From the NCBI RefSeq assembly GCF_001021505.1, contig NZ_LDPO01000007.1, forward strand, positions 1-64,000: 64,000 nucleotides of DNA, written 5' to 3'. A program made the position numbers and the translations under genes. Below, one piece after another: positions 8,587 through 19,400 of this stretch. Source of the stretch: Mycolicibacter heraklionensis. Its GTDB lineage: Bacteria; Actinomycetota; Actinomycetes; Mycobacteriales; Mycobacteriaceae. Numbering within the stretch: position 1 is the first letter of the stretch; the number at the start of each line of letters is the position of its first letter. Under the pieces are notes generated by a model. That model saw only the letters and a list, made by a program, of their open reading frames with translations, had not been told where the DNA came from and did no database searches.

Positions 8587-9969
8587 ATGTTGAGCACCGA
8601 GTTGCAGACCACGCCGCGCCGGCTCACCGGCTGGGGCCGCACCGCGCCGAGCGTGGCGCAGGTGTTGTCGACCCCCGACGTCGAAGTCATCGCCAAAGCG
8701 GTGGCGCGGGCGGCCGACGACGGAAACCGCGGCGTGATCGCCCGCGGCCTGGGTCGCTCTTACGGCGACAACGCCCAGAACGGCGGCGGTCTGGTGGTCG
8801 ATATGACCGCGTGCAACCGGATCCACTCGATCTCCTCCGACCGCGGTGTGGTCGACGTCGACGGCGGCGTGAGCCTGGACCAGCTGATGAAGGCGGCATT
8901 GCCCTTCGGGTTGTGGGTGCCGGTGCTGCCCGGGACGCGCCAGGTCACGATCGGTGGGGCGATCGCCTGCGACATCCACGGCAAGAACCACCACAGCGAG
9001 GGCAGCTTCGGCAACCACGTGGTGTCGATGGAGTTGTTGACCGCCGACGGTTCGGTGCGGCACCTGACGCCCGACGGCAGCGAATCGGAGCTGTTCTGGG
9101 CCACCGTCGGCGGCAACGGTCTGACCGGGATCATCCTGCGCGCCACCATCGCCATGACGCCGACCGAGACGGCGTACTTCATCAACGACGGCGACAACAC
9201 CACCACTCTTGATGAGACCATCGCCTTCCACAGCGACGGCAGCGAAGCCGACTACACCTATTCCAGTGCGTGGTTCGACGCGATCAGCCCGCAGCCGAAG
9301 CTGGGCCGCGCCACCATCACCCGCGGGCGGCTGGCCCTGCGCGACGAGCTGCCCAAGAAGCTGGCCCGCAACCCGCTGAAGTTCGACGCACCGCAGTTGA
9401 TGACGGTGCCCGACATCTTCCCCAACGGGTTGATGAACAAGTTGAGCCTGAGCGCCATCGGCGAGCTGTACTACCGTCGCGGCGGCCACTATCGCGGCAA
9501 GGTGCAGAACCTGACGCAGTTCTATCACCCGCTGGACCTGCTGGGTGAGTGGAACCGCGGCTACGGTCCGGCCGGCTTCGCGCAGTACCAGTTCCTGGTG
9601 CCCACCGAGGCCGTCGAGGAGTTCAAGAGCATCATCATCGACATCCAGGCCAGCGGGCACTACTCGGCGCTGAACGTGTTCAAGCTGTTCGGGCCGGGAA
9701 ACGAAGCACCACTGAGCTTCCCAATGCCCGGCTGGAACGTGTGCCTGGACTTCCCGATGAAACCCGGCGTCAACGAGCTGCTCAACTCCCTCGACCGCCG
9801 CGTGCTGGAGTTCGGCGGCCGGCTCTACACCGCCAAGGACTCCCGCACCACCGCGGAGAACTTCCACGCCATGTACCCGCGGATCGACGAATGGATCGCG
9901 GTGCGCCGCAAGGTGGATCCCGACGGGATCTTCGCCTCCGATATGGCCCGACGTTTGGAGCTTCTGTAG
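8587..9969 (+). CDS. dprE1: Decaprenylphosphoryl-beta-D-ribose 2'-oxidase DprE1
   Basis: FAD-dependent oxidase subunit of the DPR-to-DPA epimerase. It oxidises the 2'-OH of decaprenylphosphoryl-ribose so that DprE2 can reduce the keto product to the arabinose donor. The 460 residues follow the known protein closely: [15 protein letters not shown] in the FAD-binding domain, the signature [15 protein letters not shown], and the C-terminal [21 protein letters not shown] region. Cys386 ([13 protein letters not shown]) corresponds to the active-site cysteine modified by benzothiazinones (Cys387 in M. tuberculosis), so the target residue is intact. ATG 8587 gives the usual length. dprE2 begins at the next base after the stop. 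Confidence 0.97.
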   Translation: MLSTELQTTPRRLTGWGRTAPSVAQVLSTPDVEVIAKAVARAADDGNRGVIARGLGRSYGDNAQNGGGLVVDMTACNRIHSISSDRGVVDVDGGVSLDQLMKAALPFGLWVPVLPGTRQVTIGGAIACDIHGKNHHSEGSFGNHVVSMELLTADGSVRHLTPDGSESELFWATVGGNGLTGIILRATIAMTPTETAYFINDGDNTTTLDETIAFHSDGSEADYTYSSAWFDAISPQPKLGRATITRGRLALRDELPKKLARNPLKFDAPQLMTVPDIFPNGLMNKLSLSAIGELYYRRGGHYRGKVQNLTQFYHPLDLLGEWNRGYGPAGFAQYQFLVPTEAVEEFKSIIIDIQASGHYSALNVFKLFGPGNEAPLSFPMPGWNVCLDFPMKPGVNELLNSLDRRVLEFGGRLYTAKDSRTTAENFHAMYPRIDEWIAVRRKVDPDGIFASDMARRLELL

Positions 9970-10734
9970 ATGGTGTTTGACGCGACCGGAAATCCCCAGT
10001 CGATTCTGCTGCTGGGCGGTACTTCCGAGATCGGCCTGGCGATCTGTGCGCGCTACCTGCGCAACGCCTCGGCCAGCGTGGTGCTGGCCTGCCTGCCCGG
10101 TGACCCCGGCCGGGACGGCGCCGTGGCCGCGATGGAGGCGGCCGGCGCCAAGTCGGTGCGGATCGTCGACTTCGACGCGCTGGACACCGCAAGCCACCCG
10201 GCGATGATCGACTCCGCGTTCAGCGCCGGCGATATAGATGTGGCGATCGTGGCGTTCGGCATGGACGCCGACGCCGAGGAGCTCTGGCACAACCAGGTCA
10301 AGGCCGTGCAGGTCGCCGAGATCAACTACACCGCAGCGGTTTCGGTGGGCGTGTTGCTCGCGGGAAAGATGGGCGCCCAGGGTTTCGGGCAGATCATCGC
10401 GATGAGCTCGGTGGCCGGCGAGCGGGTGCGCCGCACCAACTTCGTCTACGGCTCCACCAAAGCCGGGCTGGACGGCTTCTACCTCGGCCTGGGCGAGGCG
10501 CTCCGCGAGGACGGGGTGCGGGTGCTGGTGATCCGGCCCGGCCAAGTGCGCACCCGGTTCTCCGCGCACGTCAAAGAGGCGCCGTTGACCGTCGACAAGG
10601 AAGACGTCGCCGAACTGGCGGTGGCCGCAGCCGCCAAGGGCAAAGAGATCGTCTGGGCGCCAGGGGCGTTCCGCTACGTCATGATGGTGCTTCGGCACGT
10701 CCCGCGGGCGATCTTCCGCCGGTTGCCGATCTAG
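9970..10734 (+). CDS. dprE2: Decaprenylphosphoryl-2-keto-ribose reductase DprE2
   Basis: Short-chain dehydrogenase/reductase partner of DprE1. It uses NAD(P)H to reduce decaprenylphosphoryl-2-keto-erythro-pentose to DPA, the only arabinose donor for the cell wall. The Rossmann motif [13 protein letters not shown] is at residues 14-26. The catalytic Ser ([10 protein letters not shown]) and the YGSTKAG Tyr-Lys pair are present. Its 254 residues match the family length. The ATG directly abuts the dprE1 TAG, so the two subunits are translationally coupled. The gene is followed by a hairpin element and then aftA. Confidence 0.96.
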   Translation: MVFDATGNPQSILLLGGTSEIGLAICARYLRNASASVVLACLPGDPGRDGAVAAMEAAGAKSVRIVDFDALDTASHPAMIDSAFSAGDIDVAIVAFGMDADAEELWHNQVKAVQVAEINYTAAVSVGVLLAGKMGAQGFGQIIAMSSVAGERVRRTNFVYGSTKAGLDGFYLGLGEALREDGVRVLVIRPGQVRTRFSAHVKEAPLTVDKEDVAELAVAAAAKGKEIVWAPGAFRYVMMVLRHVPRAIFRRLPI

Positions 10735-10793
10735 CCGATGAGTCGCGCCGGTCTCGTGCGTCACACACGTCACGCGGGGGAAGGTTGCGGTGA

Positions 10794-10840
10794 GTTGCCC
10801 ACCTTTGCGCGACAACGGTTGTCGCTCAGAGGCGGGCAAT
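10794..10840. repeat. Cargo-less hairpin of the 23-nt inverted-repeat family
   Basis: Arms at 10794-10816 and 10818-10840 are inverted copies (19 of 23 positions pair) separated by one base. The arms are the same sequence family as those flanking the HTH gene at 16015-16426 and the copy at 62104-62379 (core GTTGCCC.CCTTTG.GCGACAAC). This copy carries no gene between the arms. It sits between dprE2 and aftA and may also affect transcription between them. Confidence 0.75.
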
Positions 10841-10879
10841 CGCCATATATCTCTCGCCGGGTGACAGTTGGGGCTGGTG

Positions 10880-12733
10880 ATGACCGTGCGTAACGCGCTG
10901 AACACAGCGGCTCAGATGATCCTGGCCGGCGTCATCGCCGGCGTCGTCGCGGTGGTCGCGCTGCTGGCGATCGCCCGGGTCCAGTGGCCCGCGTATCCGT
11001 CGTCGAACCAACTGCATGCGCTGACCACCGTCGGGCAGGTCGGCTGCCTGGCCGGGTTGGCCGTCGCCGGGTGGGCCTGGCGGCGGGGCCGTCGTGCCTT
11101 GGGCTGGCTGGCCGGCGTGGTGTTCACCAGCGCGTTCTCGGTGGTGACGCTGGCGATGCCGCTCGGGGCCACCAAGCTCTACCTGTTCGGCATCTCGGTG
11201 GACCAGCAGTTCCGCACCGAGTACCTGACCCGGCTGACCGACAGCCCGCGCCTTGCCGACATGACCTATCTCGGGCTGCCGCCGTACTACCCGCCGGGCT
11301 GGTTCTGGCTCGGCGGGCGGGCCGCGGCCTGGACCGGGCTGCCGGCCTGGGAGATGTACAAGCCGTGGGCGATCACCTCGATCGCCGTGGCCGTCGCGGT
11401 CGCGCTGGTGCTGTGGAACAAGATGATCCGCTTCGAATACGCGCTGCTGGTCACCCTCGCCGGCGCTGCGGTGACGCTGGCCTACAGCTCCCCGGAGCCC
11501 TACGCGGCGATGATCACCGTGCTGCTGCCCCCGGTGCTGATCCTGACCTGGTCGGGCCTGCGCGCCGGCCAACGCGGCGGCGGCTGGGGCGCGACCGTGG
11601 GCGCCGGGATGTTTCTCGGATTCGCGGCAACCTTCTACACCCTGCTGGTCGCCTACACGGCATTCACCGTGGTCCTGATGGCGCTACTGCTGGCGGCCAT
11701 CCGGCGGCGTTTCGACCCGCTGGCTCGGCTGGCAGTGATCGGCCTGATCGCCGCGGCCATCGCGTCGATCACCTGGACGCCCTACCTGCGCCAGGCGCTG
11801 TACCACCCGGCTGGCGAGACCCGCAGCGCCTTCCACTACCTGCCCGGTGACGGCGCCGAGCTGAGCTTCCCGATGCTGCAGTTCACGCTGCTCGGGGCGC
11901 TGTGCCTGCTGGGCACGCTGTGGTTGGTGGTCCGGGCCACCAAGTCGACCCGGGCGGGTGCGCTGGCCATCGGCGTCGTCGGCGTCTACCTGTGGTCGAT
12001 CCTGTCCATGGTGTCGACCCTGGCCCTCACCACGCTGCTCAGCTTCCGGCTGCAGCCGACGCTGACGGTGCTGCTGGCCACGGCCGGGGTGTTCGGCTTC
12101 GTGGAGGGCGCCCAGGCGCTCGGCCGGGCCGCGCAGGGCTGGCACACCATCGTGTACCCGGCCGCGACCGCGGTGGGACTGGCCGGGGCGCTCGCGTTCA
12201 GTCAGGACATTCCCGAGGTGCTGCGGCCCGACATCACCGTCGCCTACACCGACACCGACGGCCACGGCGACCGCGGCGACCGGCGCGCACCGGGCGCGGC
12301 GAAGTACTACGAGGCCGTCGACGCCGCTATCACGCAAGCCACCGGCAAGCCGCGCGACGAGACCGTCGTGCTCACCGCCGACTACAGCTTCCTGTCCTAC
12401 TACCCTTATTGGGGCTTTCAAGGGCTGACGCCGCACTACGCCAACCCGCTGGCGCAGTTCTCCGCGCGCGCCGCCGCGATCGAGGCCTGGTCCAAGCTCG
12501 AGACCTCCGAGCAGTTCACCCGCGCGCTCGACGACTTGGCGTGGCCGGCGCCGACGGTGTTTCTGATGCGGTCCGGCGCCGGTGACACCTACACGTTGCG
12601 GCTGGCCAAGGACGTCTACCCCAACCATCCCAACGTGCGGCGCTACACCGTGGAGCTCGACGCGGCCCTGTTCGCCGGGCCGGCGTTCCACGTGCAGAAG
12701 ATCGGCCCGTTTGTGCTTGCCATCCGCACCTGA
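10880..12733 (+). CDS. aftA: Galactan 5-O-arabinofuranosyltransferase AftA
   Basis: Membrane GT-C glycosyltransferase that adds the first arabinofuranose to the galactan, using DPA. The 617-residue protein has about a dozen transmembrane helices, beginning with [22 protein letters not shown]-terminal extracytoplasmic domain contains [22 protein letters not shown] and ends [14 protein letters not shown]. Position between dprE2 and embC is that of Rv3792. ATG 10880 is preferred over the overlapping GTG 10877 and TTG 10868. The spacing to embC is 35 nt. An inserted hairpin element separates it from dprE2. Confidence 0.93.
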   Translation: MTVRNALNTAAQMILAGVIAGVVAVVALLAIARVQWPAYPSSNQLHALTTVGQVGCLAGLAVAGWAWRRGRRALGWLAGVVFTSAFSVVTLAMPLGATKLYLFGISVDQQFRTEYLTRLTDSPRLADMTYLGLPPYYPPGWFWLGGRAAAWTGLPAWEMYKPWAITSIAVAVAVALVLWNKMIRFEYALLVTLAGAAVTLAYSSPEPYAAMITVLLPPVLILTWSGLRAGQRGGGWGATVGAGMFLGFAATFYTLLVAYTAFTVVLMALLLAAIRRRFDPLARLAVIGLIAAAIASITWTPYLRQALYHPAGETRSAFHYLPGDGAELSFPMLQFTLLGALCLLGTLWLVVRATKSTRAGALAIGVVGVYLWSILSMVSTLALTTLLSFRLQPTLTVLLATAGVFGFVEGAQALGRAAQGWHTIVYPAATAVGLAGALAFSQDIPEVLRPDITVAYTDTDGHGDRGDRRAPGAAKYYEAVDAAITQATGKPRDETVVLTADYSFLSYYPYWGFQGLTPHYANPLAQFSARAAAIEAWSKLETSEQFTRALDDLAWPAPTVFLMRSGAGDTYTLRLAKDVYPNHPNVRRYTVELDAALFAGPAFHVQKIGPFVLAIRT

Positions 12734-12755
12734 CGGACGCCGTCGAGGACACCGA

Positions 12756-12761
12756 TAGCAT
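12756..12761 (+). promoter_or_regulatory. Candidate embC -10 element
   Basis: TAGCAT lies 7 nt before the embC GTG (12769). The layout is almost the same as TAACAT 8 nt before embA, which suggests both genes can be transcribed from their own leaderless promoters. No ribosome binding site is visible before this GTG. This is inferred from spacing and similarity only. Confidence 0.3.
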
Positions 12762-12768
12762 CTGGTCC

Positions 12769-15700
12769 GTGACCGATACGCGCGCCGACTACCGGATCGC
12801 TCGGGCTGTCGCCGTCGTCGCCGGTGTGCTGGGCACCCTGCTGGCGATCCTGACCCCGTTGTTGCCGGTCAAACAGACCACCGCCGAACTCAACTGGCCG
12901 CAGAACGGTACGTGGGCCAGTGTGCAGGCACCGCTGATCGGCTACGTCGCCACCGATCTCGACATCAGCGTGCCGTGTCAGGCCGCGGCCGGGCTCACCC
13001 CGGCCAGGTCGGTGCTGCTGTCCACGGTGCCCAAGCAGGCGCCCAAGGCCGTCGACCGCGGGTTACTCATCGAACTCGTCAACGACGACCTGGTTCTGGT
13101 GGTGCGCAACGTGCCGGTGGTGGTGGCGCCGCTGACCCAGGTGTTGAGCCCGGCCTGCCAGAAGCTGACCTTCACCGCGCACGCCGACCGGGTCACCGCC
13201 GAGTTCGTCGGCCTCAAATACGGGCCCAACGCCGAAAAGCCCGGCTCGCCGTTGACCGGGACCCGCAGCGGCTATGACTTCCGGCCGCAGATCGTCGGTG
13301 TCTACACCGACCTGGCCGGCCCGGCGCCCGCCGGACTGGATTTCACCGCCACCGTCGACACCCGCTTCTCCAGCGCGCCCACCCCGCTCAAGCTGGCCGC
13401 GATGATCCTCGGGGTGGCGCTGACGATCGCCGCGCTGATCGCCCTGCACATCCTGGACACCGCCGACGGCACCCGGCACCGGCGCTTCCTGCCGGCCCGC
13501 TGGTGGTCGGCTTCGCCGCTGGACGCGCTGGTCACGTTCGTCCTGATCTGGTGGCATTTCGTCGGCGCCAACACCTCCGACGACGGCTACATCCTGACCA
13601 TGGCCCGGATCTCCGAACATGCCGGCTACATGGCCAACTTCTACCGCTGGTTCGGTACCCCGGAGGCTCCGTTCGGCTGGTACTACGACCTGCTGGCGGT
13701 GTGGGCGCACGTCTCCACCACCAGCATCTGGATGCGACTGCCCACCCTCGGCATGGCGCTGGCCTGCTGGTGGCTGATCAGCCGCGAGGTGATCCCCCGG
13801 CTGGGCCACGCCGTCAAACACAGCCGGGCCGCCGCCTGGACCGCGGCCGGCATGTTCCTGGCGTTCTGGCTGCCACTGAACAACGGTCTGCGCCCCGAGC
13901 CGATCATCGCGCTCGGCATCCTGGCGACCTGGTGCTCGGTGGAGCGGGCGGTGGCCACCAGCCGGCTGCTGCCGCTGGCGATCGCCTGCATCATCGGCGC
14001 GATGACGTTGTTCTCCGGTCCGACCGGGATCGCGTCGATCGGTGCGCTACTGGTGGCGATCGGCCCGCTGCGCACCATCCTGCACCGGCGCTCCAAGCAG
14101 TTCGGGCTGGCGCCGCTGCTGGCGCCGATCGCGGCGGCGGTCAGCATCACCACGATCGTGATCTTCCGGGACCAGACCCTGGCCGGTGAGATCGAGGCCA
14201 GCACGCTGAAGTCCGCGGTCGGGCCCAGCCTGGCCTGGTTCGAGGAGCACGTCCGCTACGAGCGGCTTTTCCTGGCCACCCCCGACGGCTCGGTGGCGCG
14301 CCGGTTCCCGGTGCTGGCACTGGGCGTCGCGCTGGCGGTGTCGGTGGCGATGGCGTTGCGCAAGGGCCGGATTCCCGGCACCGCGGCCGGACCGAGCCGG
14401 CGCATCATCGGGATCACCATCATCTCGTTCATCGCGATGATGTTCACGCCCACCAAGTGGACGCACCACTTCGGTGTGTTCGCCGGCCTGGCCGGGTCAC
14501 TGGGTGCGCTGGCCGCCGTCGCGGTGAGCGCCGCGGCCATGCACTCAAGGCGCAACCGGACGCTGTTCACCGCGGTGGTGCTGTTCATCACCGCGCTGTC
14601 GTTCGCCAGCGTCAACGGCTGGTGGTATGTCTCCAACTTCGGGGTGCCGTGGTCGAACGCCTTCCCCAAGTGGCATCTGGCGTTCGCCACCATGGGCGTG
14701 GCGCTGACGGTCTTGGCGGCGCTGGTGGCGGCCTGGTTCCACTTCGCCAACGGCGCCGAGCGGACACCGCGCTGGACGGCACTGTCCGGCTACCCGCTGG
14801 CCATCGCGTCCTGGGTGCTGATCGTGTTCGAGGTGGTGTCGCTGACCGCGTCGATGCTCGGCCAATACCCGGCCTGGACGGTGGGCCGCTCCAACCTGGG
14901 CGCGCTGACTGGCAAGACATGTGGACTGGCCGACGACGTACTCGTCGAGCAGGACCCCAACGCCGGACTGCTCGAGCCGGTCGACACCCCGGTTGCCGAC
15001 GCCTTGGGCGCGACGTTCTCGGTCGGGTTCGCGCCCAACGGGATCCCCGCCGACGTCACCGCCGACCAGCTGATCGGTCCGCCCGGGTTGGGCCGGTTGG
15101 CCGACGACGACGCACAGGTCGCCGGCGGCGAGGCCGGCACCGAGGGCGGCGTCACGTCCGGCGAGGGGATCAACGGCTCGCGGGCCCGGCTGCCCTACAA
15201 GCTGGACCCGGCCCGGGTCCCGGTGCTGGGTAGCTGGCGCCCAGGCATTCAGGTGCCCGCGCTGCTGCGTTCGGCCTGGTATCGGCTGCCCGCCGACCGG
15301 GCCAACGCCGGGCCGCTGCTGGTGGTGACGGCCGCGGGCCGCTTCGACCGCGGCGAGGTCACCGCACAGTGGGCCACCGAGTCCGGCGCGGGCGGCACCG
15401 TGGAATTCGGTGACATCGGCGCGGTCCCGGCATGGCGCAACCTGCGCGCACCGATGTCGGCGATCCCGGCCGAGGCCACCCGCATCCGGCTGGTGGTACG
15501 CGACGACGACCTGGCCCCGCAACACTGGATCGCGGTGACGCCGCCGCGCGTCCCGCAGCTGCGCACCCTGCAGGAAGTGGTGGGCTCGTCGGACCCGGTG
15601 CTGCTGGACTGGCTGGTCGGCCTGGCGTTCCCCTGCCAGCGCCCGTTCGGTCACCAGAACGGGGTGACCGAGGTGCCGAAGTGGCGGATCCTGCCGGACC

Positions 15701-15939
15701 GGTTCGGCGCCGAGGCGAACTCCCCGGTGATGGACAACAACGGTGGCGGACCGTTGGGCATCACGGAGCTGCTGGTGCGCGCGACAACGGTGCCCAGTTA
15801 TCTGAACCACGACTGGTTCCGGGACTGGGGCGCCCTGCAGCAGTTGACGCCGTACTATCCCGCGGCCACGCCTGCGCATCTGGATCTGGGGACCGCTGTG
15901 CGCTCCGGGCTGTGGAGCCCGGCACCGCTGCGGCACTGA
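12769..15939 (+). CDS. embC: Arabinosyltransferase EmbC
   Basis: GT-C membrane arabinosyltransferase that elongates the arabinan of lipoarabinomannan from DPA; target of ethambutol. It has 1056 residues. The N-terminal helix (VAVVAGVLGTLLAILTPLLPV) precedes a first periplasmic domain (residues about 40-205). The catalytic loop ANTSDDGYILTMARISEHAGY carries the Asp pair at 271-272. A multi-helix core and the TPTKWTHHFG loop follow, then a large C-terminal carbohydrate-binding region from about residue 715. The identity as EmbC rather than EmbA or EmbB rests on gene order (after aftA) and sequence. The GTG start has leaderless spacing. In M. tuberculosis embA follows closely, but here a roughly 540-nt insertion intervenes. 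Confidence 0.95.
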   Translation: MTDTRADYRIARAVAVVAGVLGTLLAILTPLLPVKQTTAELNWPQNGTWASVQAPLIGYVATDLDISVPCQAAAGLTPARSVLLSTVPKQAPKAVDRGLLIELVNDDLVLVVRNVPVVVAPLTQVLSPACQKLTFTAHADRVTAEFVGLKYGPNAEKPGSPLTGTRSGYDFRPQIVGVYTDLAGPAPAGLDFTATVDTRFSSAPTPLKLAAMILGVALTIAALIALHILDTADGTRHRRFLPARWWSASPLDALVTFVLIWWHFVGANTSDDGYILTMARISEHAGYMANFYRWFGTPEAPFGWYYDLLAVWAHVSTTSIWMRLPTLGMALACWWLISREVIPRLGHAVKHSRAAAWTAAGMFLAFWLPLNNGLRPEPIIALGILATWCSVERAVATSRLLPLAIACIIGAMTLFSGPTGIASIGALLVAIGPLRTILHRRSKQFGLAPLLAPIAAAVSITTIVIFRDQTLAGEIEASTLKSAVGPSLAWFEEHVRYERLFLATPDGSVARRFPVLALGVALAVSVAMALRKGRIPGTAAGPSRRIIGITIISFIAMMFTPTKWTHHFGVFAGLAGSLGALAAVAVSAAAMHSRRNRTLFTAVVLFITALSFASVNGWWYVSNFGVPWSNAFPKWHLAFATMGVALTVLAALVAAWFHFANGAERTPRWTALSGYPLAIASWVLIVFEVVSLTASMLGQYPAWTVGRSNLGALTGKTCGLADDVLVEQDPNAGLLEPVDTPVADALGATFSVGFAPNGIPADVTADQLIGPPGLGRLADDDAQVAGGEAGTEGGVTSGEGINGSRARLPYKLDPARVPVLGSWRPGIQVPALLRSAWYRLPADRANAGPLLVVTAAGRFDRGEVTAQWATESGAGGTVEFGDIGAVPAWRNLRAPMSAIPAEATRIRLVVRDDDLAPQHWIAVTPPRVPQLRTLQEVVGSSDPVLLDWLVGLAFPCQRPFGHQNGVTEVPKWRILPDRFGAEANSPVMDNNGGGPLGITELLVRATTVPSYLNHDWFRDWGALQQLTPYYPAATPAHLDLGTAVRSGLWSPAPLRH

Positions 15940-16014
15940 TCTGCGTCACCGGTCTCACTCTTCCGTCACGCGCCTCACTCGCCCCATCCGTCACCGGACC
16001 CGAGGTGTGTGGGA

Positions 16015-16426
16015 GTTGCCCGCCTTTGCGCGACAACGGCCACCGTGTCGGACCGCGGTGCCAGGGTTCGCCACATGACGAACCGGAAGCCGCTGCGCGG
16101 GATCGAGCTGCGTTACGTACTGACCCACTACCTGCAGCATCACGGAACGTGCAGCATCGGCGAACTGGCCGCGGAGCTGGACTCCCGGGGCTTCGCTGTC
16201 GCGGGCCGGCCGTCGAAGGCGATCTCGGACGCCCTGCGCTGGGAACGCGGACGCGGCCGGGTGTTCCGACGCGGCCGGGGCCGCTACGGGCCCGCCTCGA
16301 TGCCACGCAGCACCGAGCACCGAATTCACCAGCGGGTGATGGCGCTGCGGGCCGAGGCGGCGCATGACGCACATGACCCCCGCCGCAACCCGACATAACG
16401 TGGGTTGTCGCTCAAAGCCGGGCAAC
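16015..16426. mobile_element. Inverted-repeat-flanked HTH cassette inserted between embC and embA
   Basis: Inverted 23-nt arms lie at 16015-16037 and 16404-16426 (21 of 23 positions pair; core CTTTG.GCGACAAC). They bracket one small gene at 16075-16398, whose stop is 5 nt from the right arm. The same arms occur at 10794-10840 without cargo. A 41-nt stretch covering the right arm plus the gene's 3' end recurs at 62104-62144 with one mismatch. Three related copies in 64 kb, one splitting a normally compact operon, support a mobile or formerly mobile unit. No transposase is present, so movement would need a factor in trans. Confidence 0.65.
16075..16398 (+). CDS. Small basic helix-turn-helix-like protein (cassette cargo)
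   Basis: 107 residues, strongly basic. The N-terminal helix is [17 protein letters not shown]. It is followed by a winged-helix-like unit: [15 protein letters not shown], then [14 protein letters not shown] as recognition-helix candidate, then a wing rich in Arg and Gly ([13 protein letters not shown]). The tail is Arg/His-rich. I believe similar small proteins recur in mycobacterial genomes, but I cannot confirm copy number here. It is the only gene between the two inverted arms and is read in the emb direction. ATG 16075 is preferred; an upstream GTG at 16009 would overlap the left arm. The protein may bind the arms or simply be carried by them; neither is shown. Confidence 0.7.
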   Translation: MTNRKPLRGIELRYVLTHYLQHHGTCSIGELAAELDSRGFAVAGRPSKAISDALRWERGRGRVFRRGRGRYGPASMPRSTEHRIHQRVMALRAEAAHDAHDPRRNPT

Positions 16427-16464
16427 TCTGTCGTATGGTCCGCCGCGGCGCCGACGCGGTCGCC

Positions 16465-16470
16465 TAACAT
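16465..16470 (+). promoter_or_regulatory. Candidate embA -10 element downstream of the cassette
   Basis: TAACAT ends 8 nt before the embA GTG at 16479 and could drive a leaderless embA-embB transcript. In M. tuberculosis, resistance mutations 8-16 nt upstream of embA point to a promoter at the same place. That would explain how embA-embB stay expressed despite the insertion after embC. No clear -35 is seen. Confidence 0.4.
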
Positions 16471-16478
16471 CAGGGCTC

Positions 16479-19400
16479 GTGTCCTCCACCTACGACCAGC
16501 CCAAGCAGCGTTATCGGATCGCACGGCTGATCGCGGTGGTGGCCGGCGTCACCGGCGTGCTGCTGTGCGGCATCACCCCGCTGCTCCCGGTCAGACAGAC
16601 CACCGCCACCATCGCCTGGCCGCAGGGCGTCGACGCCGACGGCCACGTCACCGACGTCACCGCTCCGCTGGTGTCCGGTGCGCCCCGCAGCCTGGACATC
16701 ACCATCCCCTGCTCGGCAATCGCGACCGTGGGCGACAAGGGCGGCCTGGTGCTGTCGACCGTGCCGGCCGGCGGAGTGGACGCCACCGCGCACGGCCTGT
16801 TCGTGCGGGCCAACAAGGCGAGCGTGTTCGCCGCATACCGCGACCACGTGGCCGCGGCCACCCCCCGGAGCAAGCTCGCCGACTGCAGCGAACTGCACCT
16901 GTGGGCCGGGGCCGGCGGGGTCGGCGCGGATTTCGTCGGCATCCCCGGCGCGGCCGGCACCCTCCCCCCGGAGAACAAGCCGCAGATCGGCGGGATCTTC
17001 ACCGAACTGGAGATCGGCCCCCAGCCGGGCCTGAACGCCCGCATCGACGTCGACACCCGGTTCATCACCGCACCCACCGCTCTCAAGAGCGCCGTGATGG
17101 CGCTCGGGGTGCTGGCGGTGCTGGCCTCGATCGTCGCGCTGGCGGTACTGGACGGACCGCGACGTCGGCAAGCCAGATCCAAGGTCCATGCGGTGACCCG
17201 ACTCGCCGACGTCGGCGTCATCGGCACCCTGGCGCTGTGGCACGTCATCGGCGCCATCTCCAGCGACGACGGCTACAACCTCACGATGGCCCGCAACGTC
17301 GCGCATGCCGGCTATGTGGCCAACTACTACCGGTTCTTCGGCACTACCGAGGCCCCGTTCGACTGGTACCCGGCGCTGCTGGGCCAGTTGAGCACGGTCA
17401 GCACCGCCGGGGTGTGGATGCGGCTGCCCGCCACGCTGGCCGGCATGGCCTGCTGGCTGATCATCAGCCGCCGCATCCTGCCCCGGCTGGGCCGGCTGTC
17501 CGGCAACCGGGTGGCGGTGTTCACCGCCGCGGCCATGTTCGCGGCGGCCTGGCTGCCGTTCAACAACGGCCTGCGCCCCGAGCCACTGATCGCGCTGGGC
17601 ACCCTGGTGGTCTGGGTGCTGGTGGAACGCACCATCGCCACCCGCCGGCTGGTGCCCACCGCGTGCGCGGTCCTGGTCGCGGTCTTCACCGTCACGCTGG
17701 CTCCCCACGGGCTCATCGCGCTGGCTCCACTGCTGACCGGCTCCCGGGCCATCGAGGCGGTGATCCGCAAACGCCGGGCCGCCGACGGTCTGGTCGCACC
17801 GCTGGCGGTGCTGGCCGCGGCCGCCTCGGTGATCGCCGTGGTGGTGTGCCGGTCGGCGACCCTGGCCGCGGTCGCCGAATCGGCCCGGATCAAGTACGTG
17901 GTCGGTCCGACCATCGCCTGGTACCAGGAGTTCCTGCGGTATTACTTCCTGACCGTCGAGGAGAACGTCGACGCCTCGCTGACCCGCCGGTTCGCCGTGC
18001 TGGTGCTGTTGTTCTGCATGTTCGCCATGCTGGTGGTGCTGCTGCGGCGCGGCCGGATCAACGGGGTGGCCAGCGGCCCGGCCTGGCGGCTGATCGGCTC
18101 GACCGCGGTGGGCCTGCTGCTGTTGACGTTCACCCCGACCAAGTGGGCGGTGCAGTTCGGCGGGTTCGCCGGACTGGCCGGGGCGCTGGCGGCGCTCACC
18201 GCGTTCACGTTCGCCCGGGTCGGGCTGCACAGCCGACGCAACATGACCCTGTATGTCACCGCGCTGCTGTTCCTGGTGGCCGTGGCGACCTCGGGCGTCA
18301 ACGGCTGGTTCTACGTCGGCGGCTACGGGGTTCCGTGGTTCGACATCCCGCCGGTGATCGCCAGCAAGCCGGTGACGTCGATGTTCCTGGCGGCCTCGAT
18401 CGCCACCGGTCTGCTGGCCGGCTGGCAGCACTTCCGGCTGGACTACACCGGGCACACCGAGGTGACGCCGACGCGGCGCAACCGGATCCTGGCGTCGACG
18501 CCGCTGCTGGTGCTCGCCAGCTTGATGGTGCTGCTGATGGTGGGCTCGATGGCCAAGGCCGCTGCCGGCCGCTACCCGGCCTATACCACCGCCCGAGCCA
18601 ACATCGACGCCATCCGTTCCGGACTGTCCAGCTGCGCCATGGCCGACGACGTGCTGACCGAACCCGACGTCAACGCCGGTCTGCTGCAACCGGTTCCCGG
18701 CCAGAAATACACCGAGCTCGGCCCCCTCGGTGGTTCCGACCCGTACGGCTTCGACCCCAACTCCGTCGATGACGACCTCACCTCGCTGGCCGTCATCGCC
18801 AAGCCCGGTGTGCCCAACGCGGATGCCTCCCCCAACAAGCCCAGCGCCAACCAGAGCGACGCGGCGGGCACCGCCGGCGGCAAGATCCCCGACGACGCCC
18901 CCGACGGGGTGAACGGCTCCCGGGTGGCCCTGCCCTACGGTCTGGACCCGGCCGTCACCCCGGTGCTCGGCTCCTACAAAGAGCAGGTGGCCGCACACGC
19001 CACCTCGGTCTGGTACCGACTGCCGGAACAGTCGGCGGACCGGGCACCGATTGTCGTGGTCAGCGCTGCCGGCGCCATCTGGTCGCACGGCGAGGACGGC
19101 AAGCTCGACTACGGCCAGCCGCTGAAGCTGGAGTGGGGAACCAGCAGCCCCGACGGCACATTCACCGCGCGCGGGGAGGTGGAGCCGATCGACATCGGGC
19201 CGCAGAACTCCTGGCGCAACCTGCGTTTCCCGTTGGCCTGGGCGCCGCCCGGCACCGACGTGGTGCGCATCGTCGCCAACGACCCGAACCTGTCCACCGA
19301 GCAGTGGATCGCCTTCACCCCGCCGCGGGTGCCGGTGGTCAAGACCATCAGTGAGTTGATGGGCTCGCAGACCCCGGTGCTGATGGACATCGCCGTCGCG

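Noticed and set aside
16009..16074. Longer N-terminus for the cassette HTH protein
   Set aside because: It would be translated from the inverted-repeat arm itself. The protein-like sequence starts at ATG 16075.
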